A stretch of 27,047 nt of DNA from the IMG/VR virus record IMGVR_UViG_3300013119_000563, positions 1 through 27,047 of that record. One strand, written 5' to 3'. The stretch's first letter is position 1; each line of letters opens with the position of its first letter. This DNA is from a virus. Below are positions 1 through 7,235 of the stretch, in pieces. The position numbers and the translations under genes were made by a program. The notes beneath the pieces were generated by a model. The model was not told the DNA's origin. It saw nothing but the letters and a program-made list of their open reading frames with translations, and did no database searches.

Positions 1-2
1 CG

Positions 3-137
3 GCGGAGGACATGGAGAGGTGGATGGACATCGTGAACCCCGAGGTAGAGGCCGTGCTGGACACGATGCGCCATGCGCTGGAGGTGCACCAGGGCATCGA
101 GCCGAAGACCACCGTTGCGGAGCACGATGGCGCCTAG
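3..137 (+). CDS. C-terminal end of a truncated gene, unknown function
   Basis: An open frame runs in from the left edge and ends at TAG 135-137. It encodes about 44 residues with an acidic, helical look (EDMERWMDIV near its start, ending VAEHDGA). The next gene's ATG at 127 lies inside it, an 11-base overlap of the kind seen throughout this operon, which supports a real gene. It sits upstream of the terminase, so a small terminase subunit is possible, but too little is visible to assign a function. The true start lies outside the window. Confidence 0.5.
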   Translation, partial: AEDMERWMDIVNPEVEAVLDTMRHALEVHQGIEPKTTVAEHDGA

Positions 138-696
138 AAAACCCAAGGCTCCCAAGGTCTCGGACGTCATCGGCCCCCATCGCGCCGGCAAGAAGTGGGA
201 GCTTCGCTGGGTCGAGAACGGCAAGAACCGGTGCAAGGAAGGGACGCTCGCCGAGGTGCAGAAGTTCCGGCGGGAGCTGACCGGCGGGACCCAGGGAATC
301 CCTCCCCGCCTCCCTCGCCGTGCCAAGTTTGGTAGCGCCGCCTACTTCAAAAAGTGCTTGGCCGATGCCCTGGAGGCGAACCGCGTGGCGTGCGTGAACC
401 TGGACCACGAGGCGATCAAGGCGACCAGGTCCAGGGTCGCTTCAATCCGCGAGGCGTCGGTGGCGGCGGCACCCTTCCTTGAGCACGAGCAAGTGCAGGA
501 GGCCTTCGAGAAGGTACTCGATTATCTGGAAAAACACGGGCATATGGTAAAAGTAGAGGGTGTCCAAGATCTACAGCCCGCGTCGCCGGAACTCGCTGAA
601 GCGCTCAGCGGAGTTGCTGGCCCCTGGGAAACGGCTGGTGGACATGGCCCTGCGGTTCCGGATCAGGGACGGGGAACACGCGGGGACTCTAACTAG
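127..696 (+). CDS. Hypothetical protein upstream of terminase
   Basis: A 189-aa frame starting at ATG 127 (MAPRKPKAPK). The frame stays open back to 73, but those codons lie inside the preceding gene and look non-coding, so I prefer 127. The N-terminus is Lys/Pro-rich and basic. A middle helical part (around residues 70-140, ending LDYLEKHGHM) looks coding. From about residue 140 the protein becomes Gly/Pro-rich and third positions lose their GC bias, while the overlapping terminase frame shows strong bias there. The last 45 or so codons may therefore be a run-on after an ancestral stop was lost. Position before the large terminase makes a small terminase subunit possible, but I recognise no DNA-binding motif and assign no function. 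Confidence 0.55.
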   Translation: MAPRKPKAPKVSDVIGPHRAGKKWELRWVENGKNRCKEGTLAEVQKFRRELTGGTQGIPPRLPRRAKFGSAAYFKKCLADALEANRVACVNLDHEAIKATRSRVASIREASVAAAPFLEHEQVQEAFEKVLDYLEKHGHMVKVEGVQDLQPASPELAEALSGVAGPWETAGGHGPAVPDQGRGTRGDSN

Positions 697-2137
697 GGGC
701 TACGGCGGCGTTTGGAACGTCGCGGCCAACCGAGGAGCGGGTAAGTTCGAGGGGCACTACGGGCCTGACGGCCGTTGGACGGGCGACGCCTTGGAGCCGG
801 GCCCCGGACGAATCAAGGTCGTCGAGATCAGCGCCCAGCAGTGGCCCTACATCTGGGATTTTCAGCACCGCATGATCTGCGCCGAGGGCGCCCGCCGCTC
901 TGGCAAGTCCTTCGCGCTGGCCCCCAAGGTGGTGCTCTCGGCGATGTACTTCCCGGGCACCAAGGGGGTGTTGCTCGGTCCGACCTATCGGCAGATCCGC
1001 AACGTCTGGGGGCACATCAGGCGGATCACCCCGCGCCACTGGCTGCTCCCCGGCAGCTACGGCATCAACGAGACCAAGAAAACCTTGCGCTTCATCAACG
1101 GCGCCTCGGTGGTGCTGCTTCATGCCTACAAGGACGACGCCAGCCGCTCCGAGGGCTGCGCTTGGGGTGGCTACGATGAGCGCCAGGACATCAGCGACGA
1201 GGCCGCGGCCAACGCCCTGCTGAGCACCTCCGAGGGCGGCAAGCACTTCCACATCTTCGAGACCGCGACGATCAAGGCCGAGCTCCGCGACCACCACGAC
1301 AAACTGATCGAATCCCCCGACTGCGAGGTCTACCGCATGACGGGGCGGGCTAACCCCTTCGTGGACCCGGCGCTGTTCGACTTCGCCGAGTCGATGCTGG
1401 ATCGGGCGGCGGTGGAGCGGGAGATCGAGGCGCGCTGGCCCGAGCTGGTGGGCCGCTGCTTCCAGCCCTTCATCTGGGAGGCCGGGGGGCACGTCCGGGA
1501 GATGCCGCTGCGCGATGAGGACGGCAACCTCATGGAGGACATCACGGCCGACTTCTGCTCGGAGCGGTTCGACACGCCGGCCTACGGGGAGCGCCGGGCC
1601 AACGTGATCATCGGAGTAGATCCCCCGCACCACGCCGCGATCTACCACATGCACCGCGGCGACGTCCTCCACCAGATCGATGAGCTGATCGTGGGCACGA
1701 ACAATCAGCCCGGCGACATCCGGACCCTGGCCCACATGTGCTCCAAGCTCTACCCCGGCGGCATCGTCATCCGCGATCCGCACGACACCCGGAGCGGGGG
1801 GCAGGGCGGCCGGAAGGGCTCACACGACTGCGACAAATATTTCCGGATGCAGGGTTACCGCGTGGTCCACTGCCCTTATGTGGGCGTCGAATATCAGCTC
1901 ACGGCGGTGCGCTCGAGGCTGGAGCGGGACAAGCTTTTCATCAGCCCCCGCTGTCGGCACACCATCGAGGCGTACCGCTACCAGGTCTACAAGGGGGCGA
2001 AGCCGGACAAGACCATCAAGAGCCGGATCGATCCCAACATGACGATCGATCACGCAGGGGACGCCACAAGGTACCCCATTTACAAACTGTTCCCGGCACG
2101 GGTAGACTACGAGAAGAGAGAGAGGCAAGCAGGTTGA
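560..2137 (+). CDS. terL: Terminase large subunit (packaging ATPase/nuclease)
   Basis: This is the DNA-packaging motor protein, which cuts concatemeric DNA and pumps it through the portal. Counting from GTG 560 (525 aa), an ATPase domain carries a Walker A motif, GARRSGKS, at residues 110-117 and a Walker B-like WGGYDE at 202-207. FETATI near 233-238 fits the coupling motif. The C-terminal half looks like an RNase H-type nuclease: IGVDPP with Asp354, VIRDPHD with Asp406, and DHAGDATRYP near 497-506, which supply acidic metal ligands. The start is uncertain. GTG 560 has AGAGG directly against it, but GC-rich third positions begin there. ATG 644 (MALRFRIRDG) is the alternative. A stop at 554-556 blocks any earlier start. 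The gene overlaps the upstream frame by up to 137 bases, and its TGA overlaps the next TTG start. Confidence 0.93.
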   Translation: MSKIYSPRRRNSLKRSAELLAPGKRLVDMALRFRIRDGEHAGTLTRGYGGVWNVAANRGAGKFEGHYGPDGRWTGDALEPGPGRIKVVEISAQQWPYIWDFQHRMICAEGARRSGKSFALAPKVVLSAMYFPGTKGVLLGPTYRQIRNVWGHIRRITPRHWLLPGSYGINETKKTLRFINGASVVLLHAYKDDASRSEGCAWGGYDERQDISDEAAANALLSTSEGGKHFHIFETATIKAELRDHHDKLIESPDCEVYRMTGRANPFVDPALFDFAESMLDRAAVEREIEARWPELVGRCFQPFIWEAGGHVREMPLRDEDGNLMEDITADFCSERFDTPAYGERRANVIIGVDPPHHAAIYHMHRGDVLHQIDELIVGTNNQPGDIRTLAHMCSKLYPGGIVIRDPHDTRSGGQGGRKGSHDCDKYFRMQGYRVVHCPYVGVEYQLTAVRSRLERDKLFISPRCRHTIEAYRYQVYKGAKPDKTIKSRIDPNMTIDHAGDATRYPIYKLFPARVDYEKRERQAG

Positions 2138-2448
2138 CCTACCCAGTTCGCATCAAGCCGCCCCTCGGCTACTACGCCGGCCAGGAATGGTGGGCGCGTC
2201 ATTTCCTCAAGACGAGCCGCGTTGCTGTCTACTGGCCCGAGGGGCCGGACAGCGTGACCCTGGTGAGCTACGAGACGACAGTCAGCGCCGGGAACGCAGC
2301 AGCAGCAGCAGCAGAGCGCCCCAACGGTCAGCGTCCTCTGGTGGCGATCAACTGGTGGCACAGCTCCATCGCCCAACTTCCGGTAGGCAAGAAATCCCAT
2401 CCGGACGCACGGGAGGCGCTGCCCTCCTGGATCGACGAGGCCGCATGA
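2134..2448 (+). CDS. Hypothetical protein, 104 aa
   Basis: I start this at TTG 2134, which overlaps the terminase TGA (TTGA) and has a purine-rich GAGAGAGAGG ribosome site 8 bases upstream. The frame stays open much further upstream, but only as a shadow inside the terminase. The protein is rich in aromatics (GYYAGQEWWARHF, AINWWHSS) and carries six consecutive alanines from a GCA repeat. I do not recognise a family. It heads a chain of four short, overlapping genes between terminase and portal, so it is probably co-translated with them. A packaging or head role is only guessed from position. Confidence 0.7.
   Translation: MTYPVRIKPPLGYYAGQEWWARHFLKTSRVAVYWPEGPDSVTLVSYETTVSAGNAAAAAAERPNGQRPLVAINWWHSSIAQLPVGKKSHPDAREALPSWIDEAA
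2296..2313 (+). repeat. (GCA)6 trinucleotide repeat in coding sequence
   Basis: Six perfect GCA triplets lie in frame inside the 104-aa gene and encode six alanines. Slippage would change the alanine count without breaking the frame. Confidence 0.9.
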
Positions 2449-2600
2449 AGTGCGAGACCTGCAGATGGCGCGACGAGCACAGCGAATGTCACCACGGGCC
2501 ACCGTCGGCCGCGGTGATTGACGACACCGTCGTGGCCGTGTGGCCGCCGCTGCGAATCAACGAAAAGGCGTGCAGTAAGTACGAACGGGAGCGCAAGTGA
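2445..2600 (+). CDS. Cys-rich mini-protein, probable zinc binder (51 aa)
   Basis: The ATG at 2445 overlaps the preceding TGA by ATGA, a classic coupling junction. The protein starts MKCETCRWRD with a CxxC knuckle. HSEC at residues 12-15 and AC near residue 44 give two more cysteines, four in all, enough for one zinc site, with extra His nearby. Small proteins opening with a C-x2-C-x-W motif are common in phage genomes, usually without an assigned role. It lies between an unrecognised gene and the GroES-like gene. The fold and the metal are inferred. Confidence 0.7.
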   Translation: MKCETCRWRDEHSECHHGPPSAAVIDDTVVAVWPPLRINEKACSKYERERK

Positions 2601-2893
2601 GCAGCATCACCCCCATCCTCGACAAGGTTCTGATCCGCATGGACCCCCTGGAGGCCGAGTTCGGCGACAGTGGGATCGCCCGCCCCGACATCGCCCTGGA
2701 GATGCCCATGGCTGGGACGGTCGCCGGCCGGGGGCCCGGTGGCTTCGACGAGAAGGGACGACGCATCCCCATGGAGGTCAGGCGCGGCGACCGCGTGGCC
2801 ATCCCCTGGCGCACCGGTGACGAGCAAACCATCAACGGCGCGTTGCACCGCTGGGTGCAGGAGCACCAGATCTTGGGCATCGTGGAGGACTGA
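2597..2893 (+). CDS. GroES-like co-chaperonin (Cpn10 family)
   Basis: A 98-aa protein, the usual Cpn10 length, starting at GTG 2597 (GTGA overlap with the preceding stop). The pattern follows GroES from end to end: PILDKVLIRMDP (first strand), a Gly/Ser-containing mobile-loop region at residues 17-35 followed by a PD pair, AGTVAGRGPG (the GxVxxxGxG turn), VRRGDRVAIP (the VKxGDxVLF strand) and a C-terminal ILGIVE matching the family's DILAVIE ending. GroES caps GroEL and encloses folding clients. T4 gp31 is the established phage example, needed for capsid protein folding. The usual hydrophobic tripeptide of the mobile loop (IVL-like) is not obvious, GIARPD being present instead, so GroEL binding could be altered. 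No groEL-like gene is visible, so it would act with host GroEL. Confidence 0.85.
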   Translation: MSSITPILDKVLIRMDPLEAEFGDSGIARPDIALEMPMAGTVAGRGPGGFDEKGRRIPMEVRRGDRVAIPWRTGDEQTINGALHRWVQEHQILGIVED

Positions 2894-3087
2894 TGAAACC
2901 CTGCAAGTGCGGCTCGATTCAACTGCGAGTGAACAACCCCGGCGACGGCCGGTTCTGGGCGTCCTGCGACGAGTGCGACGCCAAGGGGCCAGAGGCCACC
3001 ACCAAGGCCCTCGCCATCGAGGCATGGGACAAGATGGTGCGCCAGGCGCCTTCGCTGCCCACCCCCCCGGACGGTGATCCCCAATAG
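2893..3087 (+). CDS. Lar-like zinc ribbon (restriction-alleviation family)
   Basis: A 64-aa protein whose ATG overlaps the preceding stop by one base (TGATG). It opens MKPCKCGS and continues through FWASCDECDAKGPEA to a final AIEAWDKM. That is close to the Lar family layout: KPCPFCGS, a short beta hairpin, V-C-x2-C-GAxGP, then a helix ending AIxxWN. Two Cys pairs (CKC and CDEC) would form one zinc ribbon, although the first pair is CxC rather than CxxC. Lar of the Rac prophage modulates host type I restriction. Many phage homologues have no tested role, so restriction evasion is a hypothesis here. The last 15 or so residues are Pro-rich. Confidence 0.72.
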   Translation: MKPCKCGSIQLRVNNPGDGRFWASCDECDAKGPEATTKALAIEAWDKMVRQAPSLPTPPDGDPQ

Positions 3088-3090
3088 CTC

Positions 3091-4752
3091 ATGGCTGACA
3101 CCGGCTCCACAGGCCAGGCGCTCGATACCACCTTCCCTCGCCAGTACGTCAGCGCGAGGACCCAGGCCGAGCAGGTGCTGTGGCGCAGCTATGAGCTTTC
3201 CTCGATCACGCTGGAGGAGTACGCCGCCAAGATGGTCGCGGCCTCAAAGCTGGTCGGCGAGGTCGACCGGCGCGTGTCCACCGACCGCCGGGTCAAGATG
3301 CTCCGCGACGAGTGGGCCCCGCTGCTCAAGGCGTACTTCATCAACTGGGTGACCGACGCTGTCCGCAAGGCGGTCCTGGGCAAAGCCGATGACCACATGG
3401 ACATCAGTCGGAACGCCTTCAAGCACATCACCCGCGAGCTCTCGGTGGCCTACAAGAGCCCGGCCCTGCGCTCCACGCCAAAGAGTCCCAAGGACGGCGA
3501 GCGGTATAACGAGTTGCTGAAGGGGACCGGTTTCGATCTCTTCTGGCAGCAGGTGGAGCGTCACGTCGAGGCCTGCAACGATGTCCTGATCTGGCCCGAC
3601 GTCGTGACCATCGATGGCAAGAAGCAGATCCGGCACCGCTGGTGTGTGGGCAACCGCGCCACCGTGATCACGCTGGACGAGGAGCCGACCATCCCCGAGG
3701 GCGTGCTGTTCATCGACCAGTTCCGGACCATGGAGGGTGACGTCCGCGTGCTCTACAACCTCTGGACCGACCGCTGGCATGCGCAGTTTGCGGAGGGCGC
3801 TGACGGCCTGGAGCAGACGGGCTATGTGGATCCCGATATTCCGCCGGCCAAGGATGGTGGCAGCGCGAATCCCTACGGCGTGCTGCCGTTCATCCCGATT
3901 CACAAGAACCGCTGGCAAGACACGTTCTGGGACATCACCACCGGCGAGGACCTGGTAGATCTGACGCTTAATGTGGGCGTGGCCAAGCTGTTCTACAACT
4001 ACATGCGCAAGATGTCGGGCTTCAAGCAGCTCATCGCATGGGGGGACTCGGTCGACCGGACCCCCCAGATGCTCCTTGACCCTGCGGCGGTGGCGAAGAT
4101 CGTCACCAGCGGCGGAATTGAGATCGCCGACTGGACCATCGATCTGGGTGCCTACCTGGAGTGCATGGAGCGCGAGGAGCTGGCCAAGGCCGCGGCCCTG
4201 GGCATCAACCCGGAGCGCTACAAGCAGAAGCAGAGCCACCAGAATGCCCACGCTGCGGCGCTGTCCGAGCGGGGCCTGGCTGAGATCCGGATGCACAAGA
4301 TGCTGGCCCTCCAGGACGCTGAGCAGCGCTACTACCGGATGTGCTGCATCGTCTGGGCGGCCATGAGCATCGAGGACGTGCCAGACAAGGACGCCGAGCT
4401 CGAGGTGATCCACGCCCCGATCTGGTACCCGTCAGATCCGAAGGCCCAAAGCGAGCTCGACAGCGCGGACATCTCGCGCGGCCTGGAGTCGCCAGTCACG
4501 ATCTGGATGAAGCGGCACCCCGGCGCCACCGAGGAGGAGGCCGAGGCCGCCATCAAGAAGAACATGGAACAAACGGCAAAAGTGCAGGCCATGAAGGTCA
4601 CGCACAACATGCCGAAGAACCCCGAAACCGAGTCGCTCAGCGCTGAGGAAAACGGTGGCCAAGGTGGTCGCCCGATCGAAGATGCTGACGGCGTAAACAT
4701 GCAGTCTCCACCCGGAGCGGCGCCCGGGAAACCAAATCCGCCAGAGGAGTAA
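3091..4752 (+). CDS. Portal protein
   Basis: A 553-aa protein with portal size and placement, directly upstream of the scaffold candidate. It should form the dodecameric ring at one capsid vertex through which the terminase pumps DNA. Portal-like features are an N-terminal helical region, the NPYGVLPFIPIHKNRW segment (around residues 268-283, the hpyGxxPf motif of many portals), and a following long helix region with LVDLTLNVGVAKLFYNYMRK. The C-terminal tail is acidic and Pro/Gly-rich (GGQGGRP to KPNPPEE), probably flexible. The start at ATG 3091 has a GGTGATC sequence 10 bases upstream, which can pair with the 16S 3' end. An overlapping ATG at 3074 is in another frame and looks non-coding. 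Confidence 0.85.
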   Translation: MADTGSTGQALDTTFPRQYVSARTQAEQVLWRSYELSSITLEEYAAKMVAASKLVGEVDRRVSTDRRVKMLRDEWAPLLKAYFINWVTDAVRKAVLGKADDHMDISRNAFKHITRELSVAYKSPALRSTPKSPKDGERYNELLKGTGFDLFWQQVERHVEACNDVLIWPDVVTIDGKKQIRHRWCVGNRATVITLDEEPTIPEGVLFIDQFRTMEGDVRVLYNLWTDRWHAQFAEGADGLEQTGYVDPDIPPAKDGGSANPYGVLPFIPIHKNRWQDTFWDITTGEDLVDLTLNVGVAKLFYNYMRKMSGFKQLIAWGDSVDRTPQMLLDPAAVAKIVTSGGIEIADWTIDLGAYLECMEREELAKAAALGINPERYKQKQSHQNAHAAALSERGLAEIRMHKMLALQDAEQRYYRMCCIVWAAMSIEDVPDKDAELEVIHAPIWYPSDPKAQSELDSADISRGLESPVTIWMKRHPGATEEEAEAAIKKNMEQTAKVQAMKVTHNMPKNPETESLSAEENGGQGGRPIEDADGVNMQSPPGAAPGKPNPPEE

Positions 4753-4755
4753 AGC

Positions 4756-5391
4756 ATGCCACCAGGACCACTTGATCCCGTGAACCAGATCCCGACCGCC
4801 CCAGCGGCCACGCCGCCCGGGGAAGTCACCCCGCCGCCCGCTGCCGCCCCGGCCGAGCCCCCGCGGACCTACACCGCCGAGGAGCACAAGGCCGCCCTCG
4901 TGGGCCAGGGCAAGGAGCTGAAGCGTCTCCAGGAGGAGAACGAAGCCCTGGCCGCCGCCGCCGCCGAGCGCAAGACCGCCGACGAGGCCGCCGAGACCGC
5001 GCGCCTTGAGGCCGCCGGGGAGCACCAGAAGCTCCGCGAGCAGGCCGAGGCCCGCGCCACGGCGCTGGAGGAGGAGAACAACGCGCTGAAGGAGCGCGAG
5101 ACCACCCGCCTCGAGGCCAAGGACAAGGCCAACGAAAAGCGGATCAAAGAGCTCCCCAAGGAGTACCGCGACCTCATCCCGGCCGGGCTCGGCCCGGACG
5201 CCAAAGAGGAGCAGATCGCCAAGCTGGAGCGGATCTCCGGAACCGCGGTGCCTGTCGGCGTCCACCAGGGGGTCCCCCGCAACGCCCCGGCGTTGACCGA
5301 TGAGGAGGCCAGGAAGAAGCACAACGAGGACCTGCAAAAGGCCGGCTGGGACGCCATGACCGGAAAGAAACCGGAGGAGGCGGCATCATGA
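4756..5391 (+). CDS. Capsid scaffolding protein candidate
   Basis: A 211-aa protein between portal and capsid genes with typical scaffold composition. It has a Pro/Ala-rich N-terminus (residues 1-38), then a long charged coiled coil (about 45-140, rich in EEN, ERE and KEL heptads), then a KELPKEYRDLIPAGL segment and a basic C-terminal region. Scaffolds line the inside of the procapsid and leave, or are digested, before packaging. I see no Ser-His protease or ClpP-like motif, so this looks like a plain scaffold without a fused maturation protease. It is preceded by CAGAGGAG at good spacing, and its TGA overlaps the next ATG. Confidence 0.72.
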   Translation: MPPGPLDPVNQIPTAPAATPPGEVTPPPAAAPAEPPRTYTAEEHKAALVGQGKELKRLQEENEALAAAAAERKTADEAAETARLEAAGEHQKLREQAEARATALEEENNALKERETTRLEAKDKANEKRIKELPKEYRDLIPAGLGPDAKEEQIAKLERISGTAVPVGVHQGVPRNAPALTDEEARKKHNEDLQKAGWDAMTGKKPEEAAS

Positions 5392-5840
5392 AAAAGGACA
5401 CCAGCAAGGACGCCAAGCAGGCCAAGGGCCCCGCCAACGAGGCGCAGCCCGACGAGGTACCGTCCGACGAGGCGCAGCCCGCAGAGTTCCCGACCATCGA
5501 CGAGCTGCTCGCCGGCCCGAACTACAACCAGGCGGGACTCCTGGTCACCGACCCGGACCCCGCCATGCAATATTACTGGGCGTCGCCGTCCAAAGACCCG
5601 GACGACCCACAGGGGGTCGCCGCTTGCGAAAGCAAGGGCTACCGGGTATCTTCGAAGAAACACAACTCCCGCGACTGCATCCTGATGGAGCAGCCCAAAG
5701 AGTTGTACGAGGCACGCATGGCCCACGAACGCGAACAGCAGAAAGAGATCGAGGAAGCGATGGCGACGCCCCGCATTCCGAAGGGCGGCAGCCCGGGCGA
5801 TCTCCGCAGGCTCTCGCGGACGGGGGGCCTGGAGGGCTAA
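5388..5840 (+). CDS. Hypothetical protein between scaffold and capsid genes
   Basis: A 150-aa protein coupled to the scaffold gene by an ATGA overlap. The N-terminal 35 residues are Lys/Asp/Glu/Pro-rich and contain a short duplication (NEAQPDEVPS, then DEAQPAEFPT). The middle holds LVTDPDPAMQYYWAS and KGYRVSSKKHNSRD. The C-terminal part is a charged helix followed by a Gly/Arg tail. Position suggests a minor head component. I do not recognise a domain. Confidence 0.65.
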   Translation: MKKDTSKDAKQAKGPANEAQPDEVPSDEAQPAEFPTIDELLAGPNYNQAGLLVTDPDPAMQYYWASPSKDPDDPQGVAACESKGYRVSSKKHNSRDCILMEQPKELYEARMAHEREQQKEIEEAMATPRIPKGGSPGDLRRLSRTGGLEG

Positions 5841-5843
5841 GAA

Positions 5844-6296
5844 ATGCCAAATGAGGGTTATCTCGCGGGGTTCCGTCCCGCCAACGCGTTCCCCAAGATC
5901 CGCTGGCTGCCCGTGGCCGCCACGCAGACGCTGGCGCCGGGAGATCTGGTGATCCTGTCCAACAACCAGATCGCCATCGCGACCGCGACCAGCGCGGAGC
6001 TGTGCGGGGCCATGGCCGGCAGATCGGTCCTGGCCGACGCCGGGACGCTCGTCCCCGTGTACGCGGACCCCGACGAGGAGTTCGTCTGCATCGCCGACGC
6101 CGACTCCAGCGGGGTCGGCGCGGGCGACTACCGCGACATCGTCGGGGCCACCGGCGCCATGCAGATGGACGTCGGCGGAACCACCTACAACGTCCTCACG
6201 GCGTTGCGGGCGAACCCGGACGCAACCCTCACCTCGGCCTACGCGCAGTGGATCGTCAAGATCGCCCTGCACGCCTTCGCCGACATCTCGAGCTAA
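5844..6296 (+). CDS. Putative capsid decoration (cement) protein
   Basis: A 150-aa protein directly upstream of the major capsid gene, where lambda-like phages keep decoration proteins. The sequence is beta-rich with small residues: LPVAATQTLAPGDLVILSNNQIAIATA (residues 22-48), GTLVPVYADPDEEFVCIAD, then VGGTTYNVLTAL. A PGDLV turn of this type is common in small trimeric capsid-stabilising proteins that coat the shell. The C-terminal helix ends AFADISS. A GGAGGGC site precedes the ATG at suitable distance. The role rests on position and composition. A minor head protein is the alternative. Confidence 0.55.
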   Translation: MPNEGYLAGFRPANAFPKIRWLPVAATQTLAPGDLVILSNNQIAIATATSAELCGAMAGRSVLADAGTLVPVYADPDEEFVCIADADSSGVGAGDYRDIVGATGAMQMDVGGTTYNVLTALRANPDATLTSAYAQWIVKIALHAFADISS

Positions 6297-6297
6297 G

Positions 6298-6309
6298 GAG
6301 GAGGTGATC
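6298..6309 (+). promoter_or_regulatory. Extended Shine-Dalgarno of the major capsid gene
   Basis: GGAGGAGGTGATC lies just before the capsid ATG at 6312. Its last ten bases (6300-6309) match the complement of the conserved bacterial 16S rRNA 3' end, and a second AAGGAGG core starts at 6295. The GGAGG core at 6300-6304 is seven bases from the start codon. It is the longest such match among the starts in this window and fits very high capsid expression. Confidence 0.85.
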
Positions 6310-6311
6310 TT

Positions 6312-7223
6312 ATGCCGATGACACTCGTTTCTTTCCCCCTGGAGTACGATCAGAACGTCCAGGTCCGCATCTTCAACGGCCTCCGCGAGCAGCCCAACTA
6401 CTACGCGGAGCTGTTCAACATCGACCCCACCGAGGACTACATCACCGAGACCGCCGGATACGGCGGCTTCGGGACCATGGGCCAGTGGCCCGACGGTGAG
6501 CCGCTGCCCATCGATGAGGCGGTCAGGGTGTTCCAGGACTCGATGACCCAGGTCTTCTACGGGATGGGCTTCGCGGTGACCAGAAAGCACCTGCCCCGGA
6601 CGGCCGGCGGCTACGGCTACGGCCAGCTCAGGCTGGTCCAGCAGTGGGCTAACTCCCTGTCCCGCAGCGTCATGCAGACACTCAACGTCAGGCACGCCGC
6701 GGTGCTCAACAACGCCTTCACCACCACCTACGACTCGCTGGGCGGCCAGGTGCTCTACAGCGACACCCACCTGACGGCCAACGGCGCCAACGACCGCAGC
6801 AACTTCCTCGCGGCAGCGGCGCTGACCCCGGCCAACCTCCAGGCCTTGATGCTGGTGGGATGGAACAACACCAACCACCGCGGCCTGCGCGATCCCATCC
6901 GCTACACCAAGATCGCGGCAAACCCCGCGCTGGAGAGGACCATCACCAAGATCCTCGAATCCAACAACGAGCCGTTCACCACGGACAACGACATCAACAC
7001 CCAAAAGGGGAAGTTGGCGCCGCATCTCAACCCGTTCCTGACCTCGGCCACCCAGTGGAACCTGCAGAGCGACACCCACGGACTGCAGACCCTGGTGGGC
7101 ATGCCGCCGACCCCCAAGCGGTTCATGGACGAGGACACCGAGACCCTGGTTCACGGCGTGGCGACCGACTTCGTCACCGGCGTGGAGTTCTTCGAGGGAT
7201 CCGCAGGCTGCGCGGGAGCGTAA
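6312..7223 (+). CDS. Major capsid protein (Mu gpT-like)
   Basis: A 303-aa protein in the major capsid slot after the scaffold and decoration candidates, with the strongest ribosome site in the window. The second half, with RDPIRYTKIAANPALERTI, EPFTTDNDIN and KLAPHLNPFLTSATQWNL, follows the Mu gpT-like HK97-fold pattern: a conserved stretch before a helix, a loop with Asn/Asp, then a strand leading to W-x-L. NANNRS-like polar segments fit the E-loop and A-domain, but I cannot place them exactly. No long N-terminal delta domain is evident, and a separate scaffold is present, so a processed form is not obvious. It should form the icosahedral shell. Confidence 0.82.
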   Translation: MPMTLVSFPLEYDQNVQVRIFNGLREQPNYYAELFNIDPTEDYITETAGYGGFGTMGQWPDGEPLPIDEAVRVFQDSMTQVFYGMGFAVTRKHLPRTAGGYGYGQLRLVQQWANSLSRSVMQTLNVRHAAVLNNAFTTTYDSLGGQVLYSDTHLTANGANDRSNFLAAAALTPANLQALMLVGWNNTNHRGLRDPIRYTKIAANPALERTITKILESNNEPFTTDNDINTQKGKLAPHLNPFLTSATQWNLQSDTHGLQTLVGMPPTPKRFMDEDTETLVHGVATDFVTGVEFFEGSAGCAGA

Positions 7224-7235
7224 GGGAGTCACACC

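Noticed and set aside
689-1783. 364-codon minus-strand frame opposite the terminase
   Set aside because: A shadow of the terminase, with Val/Asp/Gly-rich low-information composition and no supporting start.
4869-7232. Very long minus-strand open frame (787 codons) across the scaffold and capsid genes
   Set aside because: It mirrors strongly coding plus-strand genes with GC-rich third positions, which produces long antisense frames. Its protein is Arg/Val/Gly-rich without motifs and has no good ribosome site.
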